Below, piece after piece: positions 19,352 to 29,041 of a stretch of 64,000 nt of DNA; positions within the stretch are counted from its first letter, which is position 1; the number at the start of each line of letters is the position of its first letter. The stretch is taken from positions 26,179 to 90,178 of the forward strand of contig NZ_JALKIM010000007.1 of NCBI RefSeq assembly GCF_023050945.1, given 5' to 3'. The notes beneath the pieces are model-generated. The model was given only the letters and a program-made list of their open reading frames with translations, had not been told where the DNA came from and made no database searches. The DNA is from Anaerobiospirillum sp. NML120448 (GTDB lineage Bacteria; Pseudomonadota; Gammaproteobacteria; Enterobacterales; Succinivibrionaceae). The position numbers and the translations under genes are program-made.

Positions 19352-19381
19352 AATCATTTTTTTCTGGGAAAATAAGTTAGT

Positions 19382-20818
19382 ATGCAAATTGAAAAGGTGC
19401 TAATTGCCAACCGTGGCGAAATTGCTTTACGTGTACTTCGTGCATGCCGCCAGCTTGGCCTTAAGACAGTAGCTGTACACTCCAGTGCAGACCGCGATCT
19501 TATGCACGTAAAACTCGCTGATGAGTCCATTTGTATCGGCCCTGCATCAGCCAAGGACTCCTACCTTAACATCCCACGCATCATTGCTGCTGCCGAGGCA
19601 ACTGGGGCCTCTGCAATCCACCCAGGTTATGGATTCTTATCAGAGAACGCTGACTTTGCCGAGATGGTTGAAAAGTCAGGCTTTATATTCATTGGCCCTA
19701 ATGCTGACACTATTCGCCTTTTAGGTGATAAGGTTTCAGCCAAGCGTGCCATGATCAAAGCAGGCGTACCTTGCGTACCAGGCTCTGAGGGCGCTTTAGG
19801 CGATAATCTTGAAGAAAACAAGAAAATCGCTAAGAAGATTGGTTACCCAATTATTATTAAAGCAGCAGGCGGCGGCGGTGGCCGTGGCATGCGTGTTGTT
19901 CGTAGCGAAAAAGAGCTTGGCGAAGCTATTAGCCTTACCCGTCGTGAAGCTGATATGTTCTTCAACAATCCAGCTGTTTACATGGAAAAGTTCTTGGAAA
20001 ACCCTCGTCATATTGAGTTCCAAGTTATTTCCGATGGCCGTGGCCATGCCTGCTACTTAGGTGAGCGTGACTGCTCCATGCAGCGTCGTAACCAAAAGGT
20101 TTTAGAAGAAGCCCCTGCTCCATTTATTACTCAAAAAGAGCGTGAGACTATTGGTATGTCTTGCGTTAAGGCTTGTATTGATATCGGCTATCGTGGTGCT
20201 GGTACTTTCGAGTTCTTATATGAAAATGGCCAATTCTTCTTCATTGAGGTTAATACCCGTATTCAGGTAGAGCACCCAATTACTGAAATGATCACTGGTA
20301 TTGATTTAGTACGTGAAATGATTTCAGTATGTGCTGGCGAGCAATTATCTTTTGAGCAAAAGGATATTAAGCTCCGTGGCCATGCTTTTGAGTGCCGTAT
20401 CAACGCCGAAGATCCTAAGACCTTTATTCCAAGCCCAGGCTTAATCAAGCGTCTACATATTCCTGGTGGTCCAGGTGTTCGTTGGGACTCTCATATTTAC
20501 GAGTCTTATAGCGTGCCACCTCACTATGACTCACTAATAGGTAAGTTAATTGTTCATGATGATACTCGTGAATTAGCTATGGCTCGTGCTCGCCAAGCTT
20601 TAGATGAGATGATCATTGAGGGCATTAGAACCAATATTCCTCTTCACAAAGATCTCTTAAATGACGAAAACGAAATTAAGGGCGGTGTATCCATTCACTA
20701 TCTTGAAGAGAAGCTTGAGGGTAAGCAGCCAACTGTAGCAGCTCCTGCACCAGAGGCTACTGAAACCAAGGCCCCAGCCAAGAGCGAGACTAAAAAGACC
20801 ACTCGCAAAAAGGCTTAA
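19382..20818 (+). CDS. accC: Biotin carboxylase subunit of acetyl-CoA carboxylase
   Basis: Carboxylates biotin on AccB using ATP and bicarbonate. The ATP-grasp features are all present: [19 protein letters not shown] at the start, the glycine-rich loop ([10 protein letters not shown]), [20 protein letters not shown], and [20 protein letters not shown]. The 478 residues exceed the E. coli length (449) by an Ala/Pro/Glu/Lys tail from about 450 ([18 protein letters not shown]). It is the second gene of accBC and ends at a strong terminator. Confidence 0.98.
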   Translation: MQIEKVLIANRGEIALRVLRACRQLGLKTVAVHSSADRDLMHVKLADESICIGPASAKDSYLNIPRIIAAAEATGASAIHPGYGFLSENADFAEMVEKSGFIFIGPNADTIRLLGDKVSAKRAMIKAGVPCVPGSEGALGDNLEENKKIAKKIGYPIIIKAAGGGGGRGMRVVRSEKELGEAISLTRREADMFFNNPAVYMEKFLENPRHIEFQVISDGRGHACYLGERDCSMQRRNQKVLEEAPAPFITQKERETIGMSCVKACIDIGYRGAGTFEFLYENGQFFFIEVNTRIQVEHPITEMITGIDLVREMISVCAGEQLSFEQKDIKLRGHAFECRINAEDPKTFIPSPGLIKRLHIPGGPGVRWDSHIYESYSVPPHYDSLIGKLIVHDDTRELAMARARQALDEMIIEGIRTNIPLHKDLLNDENEIKGGVSIHYLEEKLEGKQPTVAAPAPEATETKAPAKSETKKTTRKKA

Positions 20819-20835
20819 AATATTTACATAATATT

Positions 20836-20867
20836 AAAAAAAAAGCGCCCTCGTGGCGCTTTTTTTT
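20836..20867 (+). terminator. Intrinsic terminator after accC
   Basis: A 9-bp stem AAAAGCGCC/GGCGCTTTT around CTCGT ends in a run of T. A run of A precedes it, so it may also act on the minus strand. Confidence 0.92.
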
Positions 20868-20869
20868 AT

Positions 20870-20957
20870 ACCTACTAACCAACCCCCAAAATGCTGCCCC
20901 CTTAGCTAACCCATTAGCTCAAAGGCAAACTCAGCTCAAACCCAATCCACGCCGCAC
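20870..20957 (+). other. C-rich, G-poor tract after the accC terminator
   Basis: About 90 nt with very few G on the plus strand and several C runs directly follow the intrinsic terminator. This composition resembles Rho-utilisation (rut) sequence. It leads straight into the decamer repeats. Confidence 0.4.
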
Positions 20958-21047
20958 AGCAGCTATTAGCAGCTATCAGCTGCCATAGTCTGCTATAGCT
21001 GCCATAAGGCAGCTATGGGCACTACAAGCTACACGAGGGATGCTTGT
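20958..21047. repeat. Ten-nucleotide tandem repeat tract between accC and the coiled-coil gene
   Basis: From 20958 the sequence divides into consecutive decamers: AGCAGCTATT, AGCAGCTATC, AGCTGCCATA, GTCTGCTATA, GCTGCCATAA, GGCAGCTATG, GGCACTACAA, then GCTACACGAG. The GCWGCYAT core recurs with an exact 10-nt period over at least six units. The tract abuts the 3' end of the convergent coiled-coil gene. Confidence 0.75.
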
Positions 21048-21051
21048 AGGG

Positions 21052-23511
21052 CTAAACCACTTCGTTAGATTGCAGCATTTGGCTTGGTCTAGTACGATTA
21101 TGCTTATTCTTTCTTGTCAGTGGTGCAGTTTGAGTCTGCATCTTCATATAAGCATTAGCATTAGCCTGAGCATGAATTAAATCTGTTTTACTTGGAGCAG
21201 AGCCACCATCTCCCTCTGGTATATCCATAGGGGTGTTTACCACCTGAGCCATTGGGGCATTCATAGTAGTGCCTACAGGAGCTCCACTAGGATCATTTAC
21301 GGAACCTGCAAATAATTTATCTCTATTTTGCGCAGCTACACTACCACGGGCCTTGATAATAGGAGCTGTTTGAATATTAGATAATGGGTTAGATGGTGCA
21401 GTTTTAGGTAAATTATCTCCCTGAGGGCGAGCTTGTACCTTATTAGAGGTAGTCACCACCTGACGCACAGGTGCATTTTGTGAACCTATATAGTTATGTG
21501 GCATACCAGCTACAGTAGTACCAATACCTATAGGGCCTTTAGCACCTAAAGCATTTTTGGCATTAGCCTGTGCCTGAGCCTGACCCATAGCTTGGGCCTG
21601 ACCCATAGCCTTTGCAGCGCCATGGGCTGCGCCCATTCCAAGGCTCTGGCCATGAGATGGGGCCTGAGCGCCTGCTGAGCGGCGATTGACAGGGCCTGAG
21701 GCAGAGCCATTATGCTTAGTAAGCTCATTATCTGCAGTATTTTGAGCATGGGCCTTATTATTAGCATTAGCTTGAGCCATAGATTGAGCACTGGCCTTGT
21801 TACTTTGAGCACGAGATAAAGCACGAGCTCTAGCATTAGCCTGATAATTAGATAACTCTAAAGTTTGTACATCGCCACGATCAAGATTGGTATCATTATT
21901 TAAAACTGCTGACATAGCCTTAGCTTGAGTTTGATGACTTACATTATTTTTGTTAGTCATACCACTCTTAGTTAAAGTAGCATTACTTAAAGTAGCTCTA
22001 CTACTTGCAAGCTTACTAATGGCAGGAGTAACAGCACCCTTAGCCTTGTCACCACGACTAAGTTGGGCTTTCTTTAAAGCTGAAGTATCTAAGCCAGCTC
22101 CACGCTTTGGCATTTGATAAGGCTTTAAAGAAGAGGTATCTAAACCACCTTTAGGGATCTCGAGTTGATCAACATACTCTAAACCGCCAGCTTCTGCTTT
22201 TTTCTCAGCCGCTGCTAACTCAACACTATGCTTCTTTTTGCTCTGCTCATTAGCAATTTCAAAGTCCATTTGATGTGAAGCTTTATTAGAAGCAGCAACT
22301 TCAACTTTGCTAGCCTTTTTAAGGGACTCTTCTTGAAGTTTTTGCTGAGAACGAGCAATAGCTGCCTTACGAGCTTTTTCCTCTTGGGCCGCTTTAAGCT
22401 TAGCCTCTTGCTCAATCTTCATACGCATTTCGTGCTCACGGGCCTTAGCAGCAGCACTAGCACGAGCTTTAGCTGCGGCCAGTTCACGCACTTTAGCCAT
22501 AGCACGCTGCTCAGCTTCCAACTTATCTCTAGCCTCAGCTTCGGCACGAGCTTTAGCCATTTCTCTAGCTTTGGCCTTGGCCTCGGCCTCGGCACGGGCA
22601 GCAGCTTCGGCACGGGCTAAAGCCTCAGCTCGAGCAGCAGCTGCTGCTTTTTCTTGCTCTTGAGCTCTCATTTGAGCTTCATAAGCACGACGAGCATCTT
22701 CTGCGGCTTTGTCCTCTTGAGATAAAGCACCTAAAGCCTTAATTTGAGCCTCACGGCGTTCTTTTTGTAATTCTTTTTCTTTAGCTAAGCGGGCACGATT
22801 TTCATCTAGGCTTGGAGCATTTTGTCTTTGTACTTCTAATTCATGTTCTTTGCGTTTACGTTGGGCCGCTTCAATACGTGACTGAGCCTGCTCCATCATT
22901 TGAGCATGGGCTTCTTTTACAAAGTCATTAGGATCACCTACTACTAAAGAGTGATCATTTTGCTTTTCTGCTGAGGCACTGTGAGTTTTTTGCTCAAACA
23001 AATCTTCTCTAGTAGCTTGTTTTACCGCTTTAGAACGAGCCTGAGCTGTAGCCTCTTCTTTTTGTTTACGTAACTGCTCACTTCTTAGCGAGGCTTGAGC
23101 ATTATCATGCAAGCGATCAAACTTTTCCTTATTGCGACGGTTTTTATCTTTGTTAGCCTTAGCTAACTCACTATCGCTAGGAAAATGTCGTCCCTTTTGC
23201 TTTCCTTTAACTTTATTACCTGGAGTGCTATCACCATCCATAGCCTCAAGCTTACGACGCATAGTATTTAACTGATGCCCCACCTCAGGGGTAAGCTCGG
23301 CTACAAAGCGCTTATCAATAGGTCGTCCCTTATGAACAGCATCAATGATACGCTTTTTAGCAATATAAACAGCAGCTGAGAGCACTACTGAAAACATTAA
23401 GGTATGAGGCATAGCAGCGGCTATGCTGGTCATAGAGAAAGGCTGAGCTGCAAATAACACCTCATTAAGAGCAATCACAATTGCCCATACACTAAGGAAT
23501 AGTAAGATCAT
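21052..23511 (-). CDS. Membrane-anchored Ala/Lys/Glu-rich coiled-coil protein of unknown function
   Basis: An 819-residue protein I do not recognise. Two hydrophobic segments (about 1-22 and 30-52) anchor it in the inner membrane. A basic stretch with KRIIDAVHKGRPIDKRFVAELTPEVGHQL follows. Residues about 100-430 are extremely rich in Ala, Glu, Lys, Arg and Gln (RAEAEARDKLEAEQRAM-type heptads) and should form a long helical rod. Residues about 450-819 are polar and disordered-looking, with KPYQMPKRGAGLDTS-like repeats and a GQAQAMGQAQAQ run. The organisation recalls TolA or ZipA (anchor, rod, end domain), but no end domain is recognisable. AAGG precedes the ATG. It is flanked by terminators and repeat tracts. 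Confidence 0.8.
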   Translation of the reverse strand: MILLFLSVWAIVIALNEVLFAAQPFSMTSIAAAMPHTLMFSVVLSAAVYIAKKRIIDAVHKGRPIDKRFVAELTPEVGHQLNTMRRKLEAMDGDSTPGNKVKGKQKGRHFPSDSELAKANKDKNRRNKEKFDRLHDNAQASLRSEQLRKQKEEATAQARSKAVKQATREDLFEQKTHSASAEKQNDHSLVVGDPNDFVKEAHAQMMEQAQSRIEAAQRKRKEHELEVQRQNAPSLDENRARLAKEKELQKERREAQIKALGALSQEDKAAEDARRAYEAQMRAQEQEKAAAAARAEALARAEAAARAEAEAKAKAREMAKARAEAEARDKLEAEQRAMAKVRELAAAKARASAAAKAREHEMRMKIEQEAKLKAAQEEKARKAAIARSQQKLQEESLKKASKVEVAASNKASHQMDFEIANEQSKKKHSVELAAAEKKAEAGGLEYVDQLEIPKGGLDTSSLKPYQMPKRGAGLDTSALKKAQLSRGDKAKGAVTPAISKLASSRATLSNATLTKSGMTNKNNVSHQTQAKAMSAVLNNDTNLDRGDVQTLELSNYQANARARALSRAQSNKASAQSMAQANANNKAHAQNTADNELTKHNGSASGPVNRRSAGAQAPSHGQSLGMGAAHGAAKAMGQAQAMGQAQAQANAKNALGAKGPIGIGTTVAGMPHNYIGSQNAPVRQVVTTSNKVQARPQGDNLPKTAPSNPLSNIQTAPIIKARGSVAAQNRDKLFAGSVNDPSGAPVGTTMNAPMAQVVNTPMDIPEGDGGSAPSKTDLIHAQANANAYMKMQTQTAPLTRKNKHNRTRPSQMLQSNEVV

Positions 23512-23850
23512 TTATCAACCTTCTTGTTCTTTGCAATCAGCTAAAAGAAAGGATTTTTTTGAAATTAAATCTAGAGTCAAGTTGAAAACAAGCCCAAAGT
23601 TAATTAACTAAAATTGCTATGATAGCTACTCCTAAAAATCAGGAGCAAAATTGCAACTATTATAATGTAAGATTCCCAAATTTATGGATTAATATTGAGC
23701 ATCTTATTTTAGTAGATAATAATGTATGGCTCTTAGCATATCATTAGAAAGTACTAAAAAATCATGTTTAACTGCTATTTTGCTAACTTAGTGAAAATAT
23801 TTTTGCCAATATCTCCTTCATCTAAGCATTAGAACATCTTTCTTTATACA

Positions 23851-23890
23851 AAAAAACTGCCATATACCTAAACATATATGGCAGTTTTTT
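23851..23890. terminator. Bidirectional terminator between folD and the coiled-coil gene region
   Basis: A 10-bp stem CTGCCATATA/TATATGGCAG with an 8-nt loop, bounded by A and T runs on either side. The preceding 23512-23850 is AT-rich upstream sequence of the coiled-coil gene and shows no gene. Confidence 0.85.
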
Positions 23891-23893
23891 CTT

Positions 23894-23990
23894 AGAGCTG
23901 CGCAGCAGCAGCTTGCGCAGCAGCGCTAGCGCTGGGGCAAGCACTGGCCTTGCCAGTGCCTACCCATTGCGCAGGTGCTTGCGCTTAGTT
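23894..23990. repeat. GC-rich hairpin and CAG-repeat tract after folD
   Basis: Overlapping GCGCAGCAGCAGC-type repeats, the palindrome AGCGCTAGCGCT, and GGCACTGGCAAGGCCAGTGCC (on the minus strand) lie between the folD stop and the terminator. The tract has strong secondary-structure potential and no start-to-stop gene. Confidence 0.6.
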
Positions 23991-24003
23991 AAAAGCTTAA
24001 AAT

Positions 24004-24861
24004 TTAGGCCTGAAGGTGGCTTTCATAGGCTTGAATGGTGTTTTCCATTAAAGTAGCTACGGTCATAGGGCCTACACCACCAGGAACTGGGGTAATGAAA
24101 GAGGCGTGCTTGCAAGCTTCTTCATAGCCGACATCACCGCATAAAGAACCATCTTCTAAGCGGTTAATACCCACATCAATTACGATAGCACCATCCTTTA
24201 CCCACTCACCTGGAACTAACTTTGGCTTACCACAGGCAACAATTAATAAATCAGCTTGGCGAACAAAATGCTCTAAATCCTTGGTAAAGCGGTGAGTTAC
24301 AGTTACGGTAGCACCCTCAAGTAATAACTCTAAGGCCATAGGACGACCAACGAGATTAGAGGCACCGACAATAACAGCATTAATACCTAATAAGTCAGCA
24401 TTAATACTCTTTAATAAGGTCATAACACCCTTTGGAGTACAAGCACGTAGCACAGGAATACGCTGAGCTAAGCGGCCAACATTGTATGGGTGGAAACCAT
24501 CAACATCTTTAGAAGAGGCAATTTTCTCAATCACACGACGCTCATCTAAGCCCTTTGGTAAAGGGAATTGCACTAAAATGCCGTCGATTTCTGGATTGTT
24601 GTTACACTCTTCAATTAAGTTCTCAAGCTCTTCTTGGCTAGTAGTAGCTGGTAAATCATAAGAAAAGCTCTTAATGCCCACCTCTTCACAAGCCTTACGC
24701 TTGTTACGAACATAAACCTCAGAGGCAGGATCAGCACCAACTAAAATTACTGCTAAACCAGGAGCACGCAAGCCTTGTGCAATCTTGGCATCTACTTGCT
24801 CTTTTAAAGATAAACGTAATTGCTTTGCTACAGACTTGCCATCAATAATTTGTGCTGACAT
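24004..24861 (-). CDS. folD: Bifunctional methylenetetrahydrofolate dehydrogenase/cyclohydrolase FolD
   Basis: Oxidises 5,10-methylene-THF and hydrolyses methenyl-THF to 10-formyl-THF, feeding purine and formyl-Met synthesis. [26 protein letters not shown] (active-site lysine region), [12 protein letters not shown] and [18 protein letters not shown] are diagnostic. Without the first ten codons of an in-frame TTG extension, the ATG at 24861 (AGGAG upstream) gives 285 residues, as in E. coli (288). It is transcribed alone. Confidence 0.98.
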   Translation of the reverse strand: MSAQIIDGKSVAKQLRLSLKEQVDAKIAQGLRAPGLAVILVGADPASEVYVRNKRKACEEVGIKSFSYDLPATTSQEELENLIEECNNNPEIDGILVQFPLPKGLDERRVIEKIASSKDVDGFHPYNVGRLAQRIPVLRACTPKGVMTLLKSINADLLGINAVIVGASNLVGRPMALELLLEGATVTVTHRFTKDLEHFVRQADLLIVACGKPKLVPGEWVKDGAIVIDVGINRLEDGSLCGDVGYEEACKHASFITPVPGGVGPMTVATLMENTIQAYESHLQA

Positions 24862-24997
24862 GTTAAAAAGTTCTCCTATATAAGGACACAACCAATTCTA
24901 CTAACAAACAACAAACATAATAGAGTTTAACTCTTAAGCTCTACATGTTAGAAAAAACCATATTATAAGGCATTTAAGTCTTAAGTATTAATTGCCC

Positions 24998-25035
24998 CAA
25001 AAAAGCAAGGGCAAGTTTTAGCTAAAACTTGCCCT
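24998..25035 (-). terminator. Intrinsic terminator after fabV
   Basis: A perfect 28-nt palindrome (25008-25035; 14 bases each side) is followed on the minus strand by TGCTTTTTT. Confidence 0.9.
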
Positions 25036-25063
25036 TATCTAAATATTTAACTAAGCTAAATTA

Positions 25064-26263
25064 CTAGCAAAGATTAACACAGTCAAAATCAGCTACAGGG
25101 TTAACATCAGCTTGGTAATCAACACCATCTACCTCAAAGCCGAATAACTGTAAGAACTCGTGCTTGTACTCTTCGTAATCAGTAATTTCCTTAAGATTCT
25201 CAGTAGTAACCTTAGCCCATAAGTCCTTGCACTTGAGTTGAACACTATCACGTAACTCCCAGCTATCCATACGGATACGACCCTCAGCATCAAGCTCTGG
25301 AGCCTTCATGCCGTAAAGAGCACTGTTAAACATACGGGTAATGTGCTCAATTACGCTCTCATGGATACCTTGCTCACGCATTACTCTGAAACATAAAGCA
25401 ATGTATAAAGGCATTACAGGAATAGCAGCAGAGGCCTGGGTAACCACAGACTTCAATACAGCTACACGAGCATCACCATCAATATTAGCTAATGAAGTAC
25501 GAATAGCACAGGCGGCACGATCTAAGTCTTCCTTAGCCTTACCAAGTGCACCGTGCCAGTAAATAGGCCAAGTAATTTCAGTACCAATATAGCTATAAGC
25601 TACAGTCTTGCAGCCCTTAGCTAATACACCAGCCTCAGATAAGGCCTTCATCCAAAGTTCCCAATCCTGACCGCCCATTACGGTTACAGTATTTTGAACT
25701 TCTTCTTCGGTTGCTGGCTCAACAGTAGCCTCAATAATAGTGTCCTTGTTAGTATCAATAGCAGTAGATACATATGGCTTGCCAATTGGCTTTAAGCAAG
25801 AACGAACTACTTCACCAGTAGAAGGAACTTTACGTACAGGAGAGGCTAAAGAATAAACAACTAAATCAATCTCACCTAGATCTTCTTTAATAATCTCAAT
25901 AGCCTTAGCACGGCACTCATCAGAGAAAGCATCGCCATTGATGTTACGTGCATAAAGACCCTCGGCCTTAGCAAACTTGGTAAAAGCTGCGGTGTTGTAC
26001 CAACCTGCGCTACCTGGACGCTTTTCAGTACCTGGCTTTTCAAAGAAAACACCTAAAGTAGCTGCACCAGAACCAAAGGCAGCATTAATACGAGAAGCTA
26101 AGCCATAACCAGTTGATGCGCCGATCACTAAAACTTTCTTAGGGCCATTATCTAATTTTGGTTGAGACTTTACATAGTCGATTTGTTGCTTAACATTTGC
26201 CTCACAGCCAGCAGGATGAGTTGTTACACAAATAAAACCACGAACTTTTGGCTCAATAACCAT
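25064..26263 (-). CDS. fabV: Trans-2-enoyl-ACP/CoA reductase FabV
   Basis: An NADH-dependent enoyl reductase of the fatty acid cycle, functionally replacing FabI and usually resistant to triclosan (family knowledge). [22 protein letters not shown] at the N terminus, the nucleotide motif [16 protein letters not shown] and the catalytic Tyr-x8-Lys in [13 protein letters not shown] identify it. The ATG at 26263 with GAGG upstream is chosen over an in-frame TTG at 26287 and gives 399 residues, the usual length. No fabI is in the window. Confidence 0.97.
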   Translation of the reverse strand: MVIEPKVRGFICVTTHPAGCEANVKQQIDYVKSQPKLDNGPKKVLVIGASTGYGLASRINAAFGSGAATLGVFFEKPGTEKRPGSAGWYNTAAFTKFAKAEGLYARNINGDAFSDECRAKAIEIIKEDLGEIDLVVYSLASPVRKVPSTGEVVRSCLKPIGKPYVSTAIDTNKDTIIEATVEPATEEEVQNTVTVMGGQDWELWMKALSEAGVLAKGCKTVAYSYIGTEITWPIYWHGALGKAKEDLDRAACAIRTSLANIDGDARVAVLKSVVTQASAAIPVMPLYIALCFRVMREQGIHESVIEHITRMFNSALYGMKAPELDAEGRIRMDSWELRDSVQLKCKDLWAKVTTENLKEITDYEEYKHEFLQLFGFEVDGVDYQADVNPVADFDCVNLC

Positions 26264-26878
26264 AAAAACCTCAAAGCTATCTTGCAAGACCTACTATATA
26301 GACACTAGGCACCACGTTAACTAACCAAACTTGGCTTAAAGCTAAAAAGAAGGTCAATATTTTGCTAAATTTAAATCTAAGACAATTCAAAGCCCCTTGA
26401 TTATAATCATCAAGGAAACTTTCTTAATCATAAATGATGGCCTTTGACTTTGTCATTGACCAATCCTGACATATGAAATCTTTGCATCCATGCAAGATAA
26501 TTATAAGCTAATAAAACAAGGCATTAAAGCTTAGCACTGTTAATTAAAAATCTATCAAAAATCAAAAAAGAATCATTGCCTAGGATATGGTAAGACGCAA
26601 AATTAAATCGCCCTATCAAGCCACACAAAATACTTAACAAGATATAATGTAAAACTACCAGATGAGCCCAGAACAATGGCTTTGGTATCACATACAGGTA
26701 GCTTTCAACTAAGCTCCAGCCTCTATCGAGGATATATCTCTGTGCTCAACTACTAAAACCAAGTTTTTAAGCTTTCCCGCTTTCAGGCTTTTAAGCCCCG
26801 CAAATAAATAAGCTAGATTTATTTATCGGCATATTAGTTGAGTAGTAATTTAGTCAATGTAAACATTTGGACACCACT
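26264..26878. other. fabV-small secreted protein divergent region
   Basis: No gene. At 26396-26416 an imperfect stem (CCTTGA/TCAAGG) surrounds TATAAT, readable as a -10 box on either strand. At 26802-26824 an 8-bp inverted repeat (AAATAAAT with ATTTATTT) lies about 55 nt before the small secreted protein. The rest is AT-rich without clear signals. Confidence 0.35.
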
Positions 26879-27232
26879 ATGAAGTATTTACTTAAAGTTT
26901 TGGCTCTTACAATGTCTGTTGCGCTTGTTTTGCCTAGTTATGGTGATGAGATAAAAATTTGCGCCGCTTATAAGAAAAAAGACAATACCTACTCTCATGG
27001 CTACAAACTAACCGCTGAAATTAAAACAGGCGCTCAAATTCTTCCTCTGATAAAAGATGGCTATGAGCCATATGTAAATCAAGATAGCAAATATCTTCAT
27101 ATTAGCTGGAAAAAAGGTGGCCATACTTTTATTGACCTTAAAGGTGATACAGTGCCTAAGCAAGGACTTATTTCTGAAGATGAAAAAGGAAAAGAATGGG
27201 TAGTTAAGTCTGGCTGGTATAAGTGCAACTAA
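26879..27232 (+). CDS. Small secreted protein of unknown function
   Basis: A 117-residue protein starting at ATG 26879 (an in-frame TTG lies 12 nt upstream; no strong Shine-Dalgarno). It begins with a clear Sec signal peptide (MKYLLKVLALTMSVALVLPSYG) and then has a lysine-rich mature part with only two cysteines (KICAAY near the start, WYKCN at the very end). These could close a single disulfide joining the termini in the periplasm. I recognise no family. Composition and codon use look like the surrounding genes, so it is probably real. Confidence 0.7.
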   Translation: MKYLLKVLALTMSVALVLPSYGDEIKICAAYKKKDNTYSHGYKLTAEIKTGAQILPLIKDGYEPYVNQDSKYLHISWKKGGHTFIDLKGDTVPKQGLISEDEKGKEWVVKSGWYKCN

Positions 27233-27457
27233 TTATAGCTTGAGGTAATGATTAATTTAGTTCTGTATCAAACTAACCATAGTATTAAGGAGCTAATAAT
27301 CGCTATAATAATGAGCCTGTTGTAGGACAATTGTTGCAAATAAGCTAGTCAAAAGTTAATTATCCCTATCTCAAGCCTATGTTAATTTAGTCAAAATTGA
27401 GGGATGCTTGTAAGAAGTTGTTACAAGATCAGGACTTGCTATATTTATATCTTTATT
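27233..27457. other. Upstream region of dacB
   Basis: About 225 nt of AT-rich sequence without a gene or a convincing promoter pair. No terminator is visible directly after the small secreted protein gene. Confidence 0.3.
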
Positions 27458-27475
27458 TCAGCCCCTCGGGGCTGA
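27458..27475 (+). promoter_or_regulatory. GC-rich hairpin just upstream of dacB
   Basis: TCAGCCCC and GGGGCTGA (8 bp, centre TC) form a compact stem that ends 16 nt before the dacB ATG and is followed by TCTTTT. It could be the terminator of the upstream unit or a leader element controlling dacB translation. Confidence 0.55.
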
Positions 27476-27491
27476 TCTTTTGGGAATTATT

Positions 27492-29000
27492 ATGGTGCGC
27501 AAGCTTTTAACCTCATTTATATGTGCTACAGCACTATTAACTACTTCGCTATCGGCCCAGGCCATCCCAGCCACTTCTACCCCTCTTGAGGGTGCTCAGG
27601 TGGGCATTGCTTATAAACTGCCAAATAGCACTAAAACTTACGGAAAAAACAATAGCTTGTTTTTCCATCCAGCATCAACTCAAAAGATGGTTACTGCTTT
27701 AGCTGCGATGCTTTATTTAGGCGGTGATTATGAATTGGTTACTAAGCTTGAGGTTCAAGGTAAAGCTATTGCCAAGAATAACAAATTAAACGTTGATTCC
27801 TCAGGCACTTTACACTCTGATGTCATTGTTAAATTTACTGGCGATCCAACCTTAAGAGTAGATCATTACCAAAGCTTATTAGCTGTGCTCCAAAAGCATG
27901 GAGTCCGTCGTATTAATGGTAATGTCATTTTAGATGTCAGCCGTTTTGGCGGCCCTAGCCGTGCTAATGGCTGGTCATGGGATGATTTACCATCTTGCTT
28001 TACTGCTCCATCCGCTCCTATCATTCTCAATCGTAACTGCACCTTTGCCCAGTTAAAGTCAGATGGCCCTGGTACTCATGCAGCTCCTTTAGTACCAGCT
28101 GGCGTGCCAATTGAACTGTACTCAGATGTTATTGCCGTTGAAGAGAGTGATTATGGTGGCGACTGTATCTTAGAGGCTAATCTCTTTATCGATAACAAAT
28201 ATCATTTAACTGGCTGTATTCCAGCAAGCTCTAATAGCAAGAATAATAAGCCATGGCCTTTATCTTTAGCTATTTCCGATGCTCAAAGATGGGGTCTTGA
28301 TTGGACTAATATGCTCTTAAAGCGTCTTAATATCTCTGTTTCAGGCGAGGTAAAGATCAGCCATACTCCAGAGTCAGACACTGTGACCATTGCTCAGCGC
28401 ACCTCCCCAAAGATGCGTGATTTAGTTGAGTACATGCTCCAAAAGTCCAATAATCTGTATGCTGATGCTATTGCTAAAAACATTGCTGCTGAATACTTTA
28501 ATTTACCAGCCACCTACTATCGAGCCAATAGAGCTATGCGCTCTATCTTGAGCCAATATGCCAAAATTGATTTAGGTAGCTCTTATATTGTTGACGGTTC
28601 TGGCTTGTCACCTCATAACTTAATGAGTCCTGACACTATGCTGGAAATCCTAGACTATATTAATCAGCATAATGACACTTTAGGCATTATTGAGCTGTTA
28701 CCTGTATCTGGTAAATCAGGAACACTACAATGGCGTGCCTCTACCTTTAACGAGCCATTAAAAGAGCATGTTATGGCCAAAACAGGCACTTTACAAAATG
28801 TCTCCAACTTAGCAGGCTTTGTCATTACTAAAAATGGTAATCGAGTACCTTTTGTTATGTTTACTAACTCTATTACCTACTCAGAGCGCACCCGTGATCT
28901 AGTAAAGTATCGTCGTAGCCCATCCCCTCATTACTCTTACGAGCGTTACATTATCGAAAACATCTACGAAGAAAAAGCCATGGGCCGCGACTTCAAATAA
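27492..29000 (+). CDS. dacB: D-alanyl-D-alanine carboxypeptidase/endopeptidase (PBP4)
   Basis: A periplasmic low-molecular-mass class C penicillin-binding protein that trims and cleaves peptidoglycan cross-links. The signal peptide ends near residue 24. The three catalytic motifs are present: STQK (62-65), SNN (in LQKSNNLYAD) and KTG (in MAKTGTLQNVS). The 502 residues are slightly longer than E. coli DacB (477). The ATG at 27492 is preferred over an in-frame TTG at 27480; GGG lies ten bases upstream. It is a single-gene unit closed by a terminator. Confidence 0.96.
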   Translation: MVRKLLTSFICATALLTTSLSAQAIPATSTPLEGAQVGIAYKLPNSTKTYGKNNSLFFHPASTQKMVTALAAMLYLGGDYELVTKLEVQGKAIAKNNKLNVDSSGTLHSDVIVKFTGDPTLRVDHYQSLLAVLQKHGVRRINGNVILDVSRFGGPSRANGWSWDDLPSCFTAPSAPIILNRNCTFAQLKSDGPGTHAAPLVPAGVPIELYSDVIAVEESDYGGDCILEANLFIDNKYHLTGCIPASSNSKNNKPWPLSLAISDAQRWGLDWTNMLLKRLNISVSGEVKISHTPESDTVTIAQRTSPKMRDLVEYMLQKSNNLYADAIAKNIAAEYFNLPATYYRANRAMRSILSQYAKIDLGSSYIVDGSGLSPHNLMSPDTMLEILDYINQHNDTLGIIELLPVSGKSGTLQWRASTFNEPLKEHVMAKTGTLQNVSNLAGFVITKNGNRVPFVMFTNSITYSERTRDLVKYRRSPSPHYSYERYIIENIYEEKAMGRDFK

Positions 29001-29007
29001 TTCCCCC

Positions 29008-29041
29008 AAAAGAGCTTGTCCCTCACTGGGCAAGCTCTTTT
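29008..29041 (+). terminator. Intrinsic terminator after dacB
   Basis: An 11-bp stem AAAAGAGCTTG/CAAGCTCTTTT closes a 12-nt loop containing an extra CC/GG pair. It begins 8 nt after the stop codon. Confidence 0.85.

Noticed and set aside
26396..26416. FNR site in the fabV upstream region
   Set aside because: The TTGAT and ATCAA halves are separated by 7 nt instead of 4.
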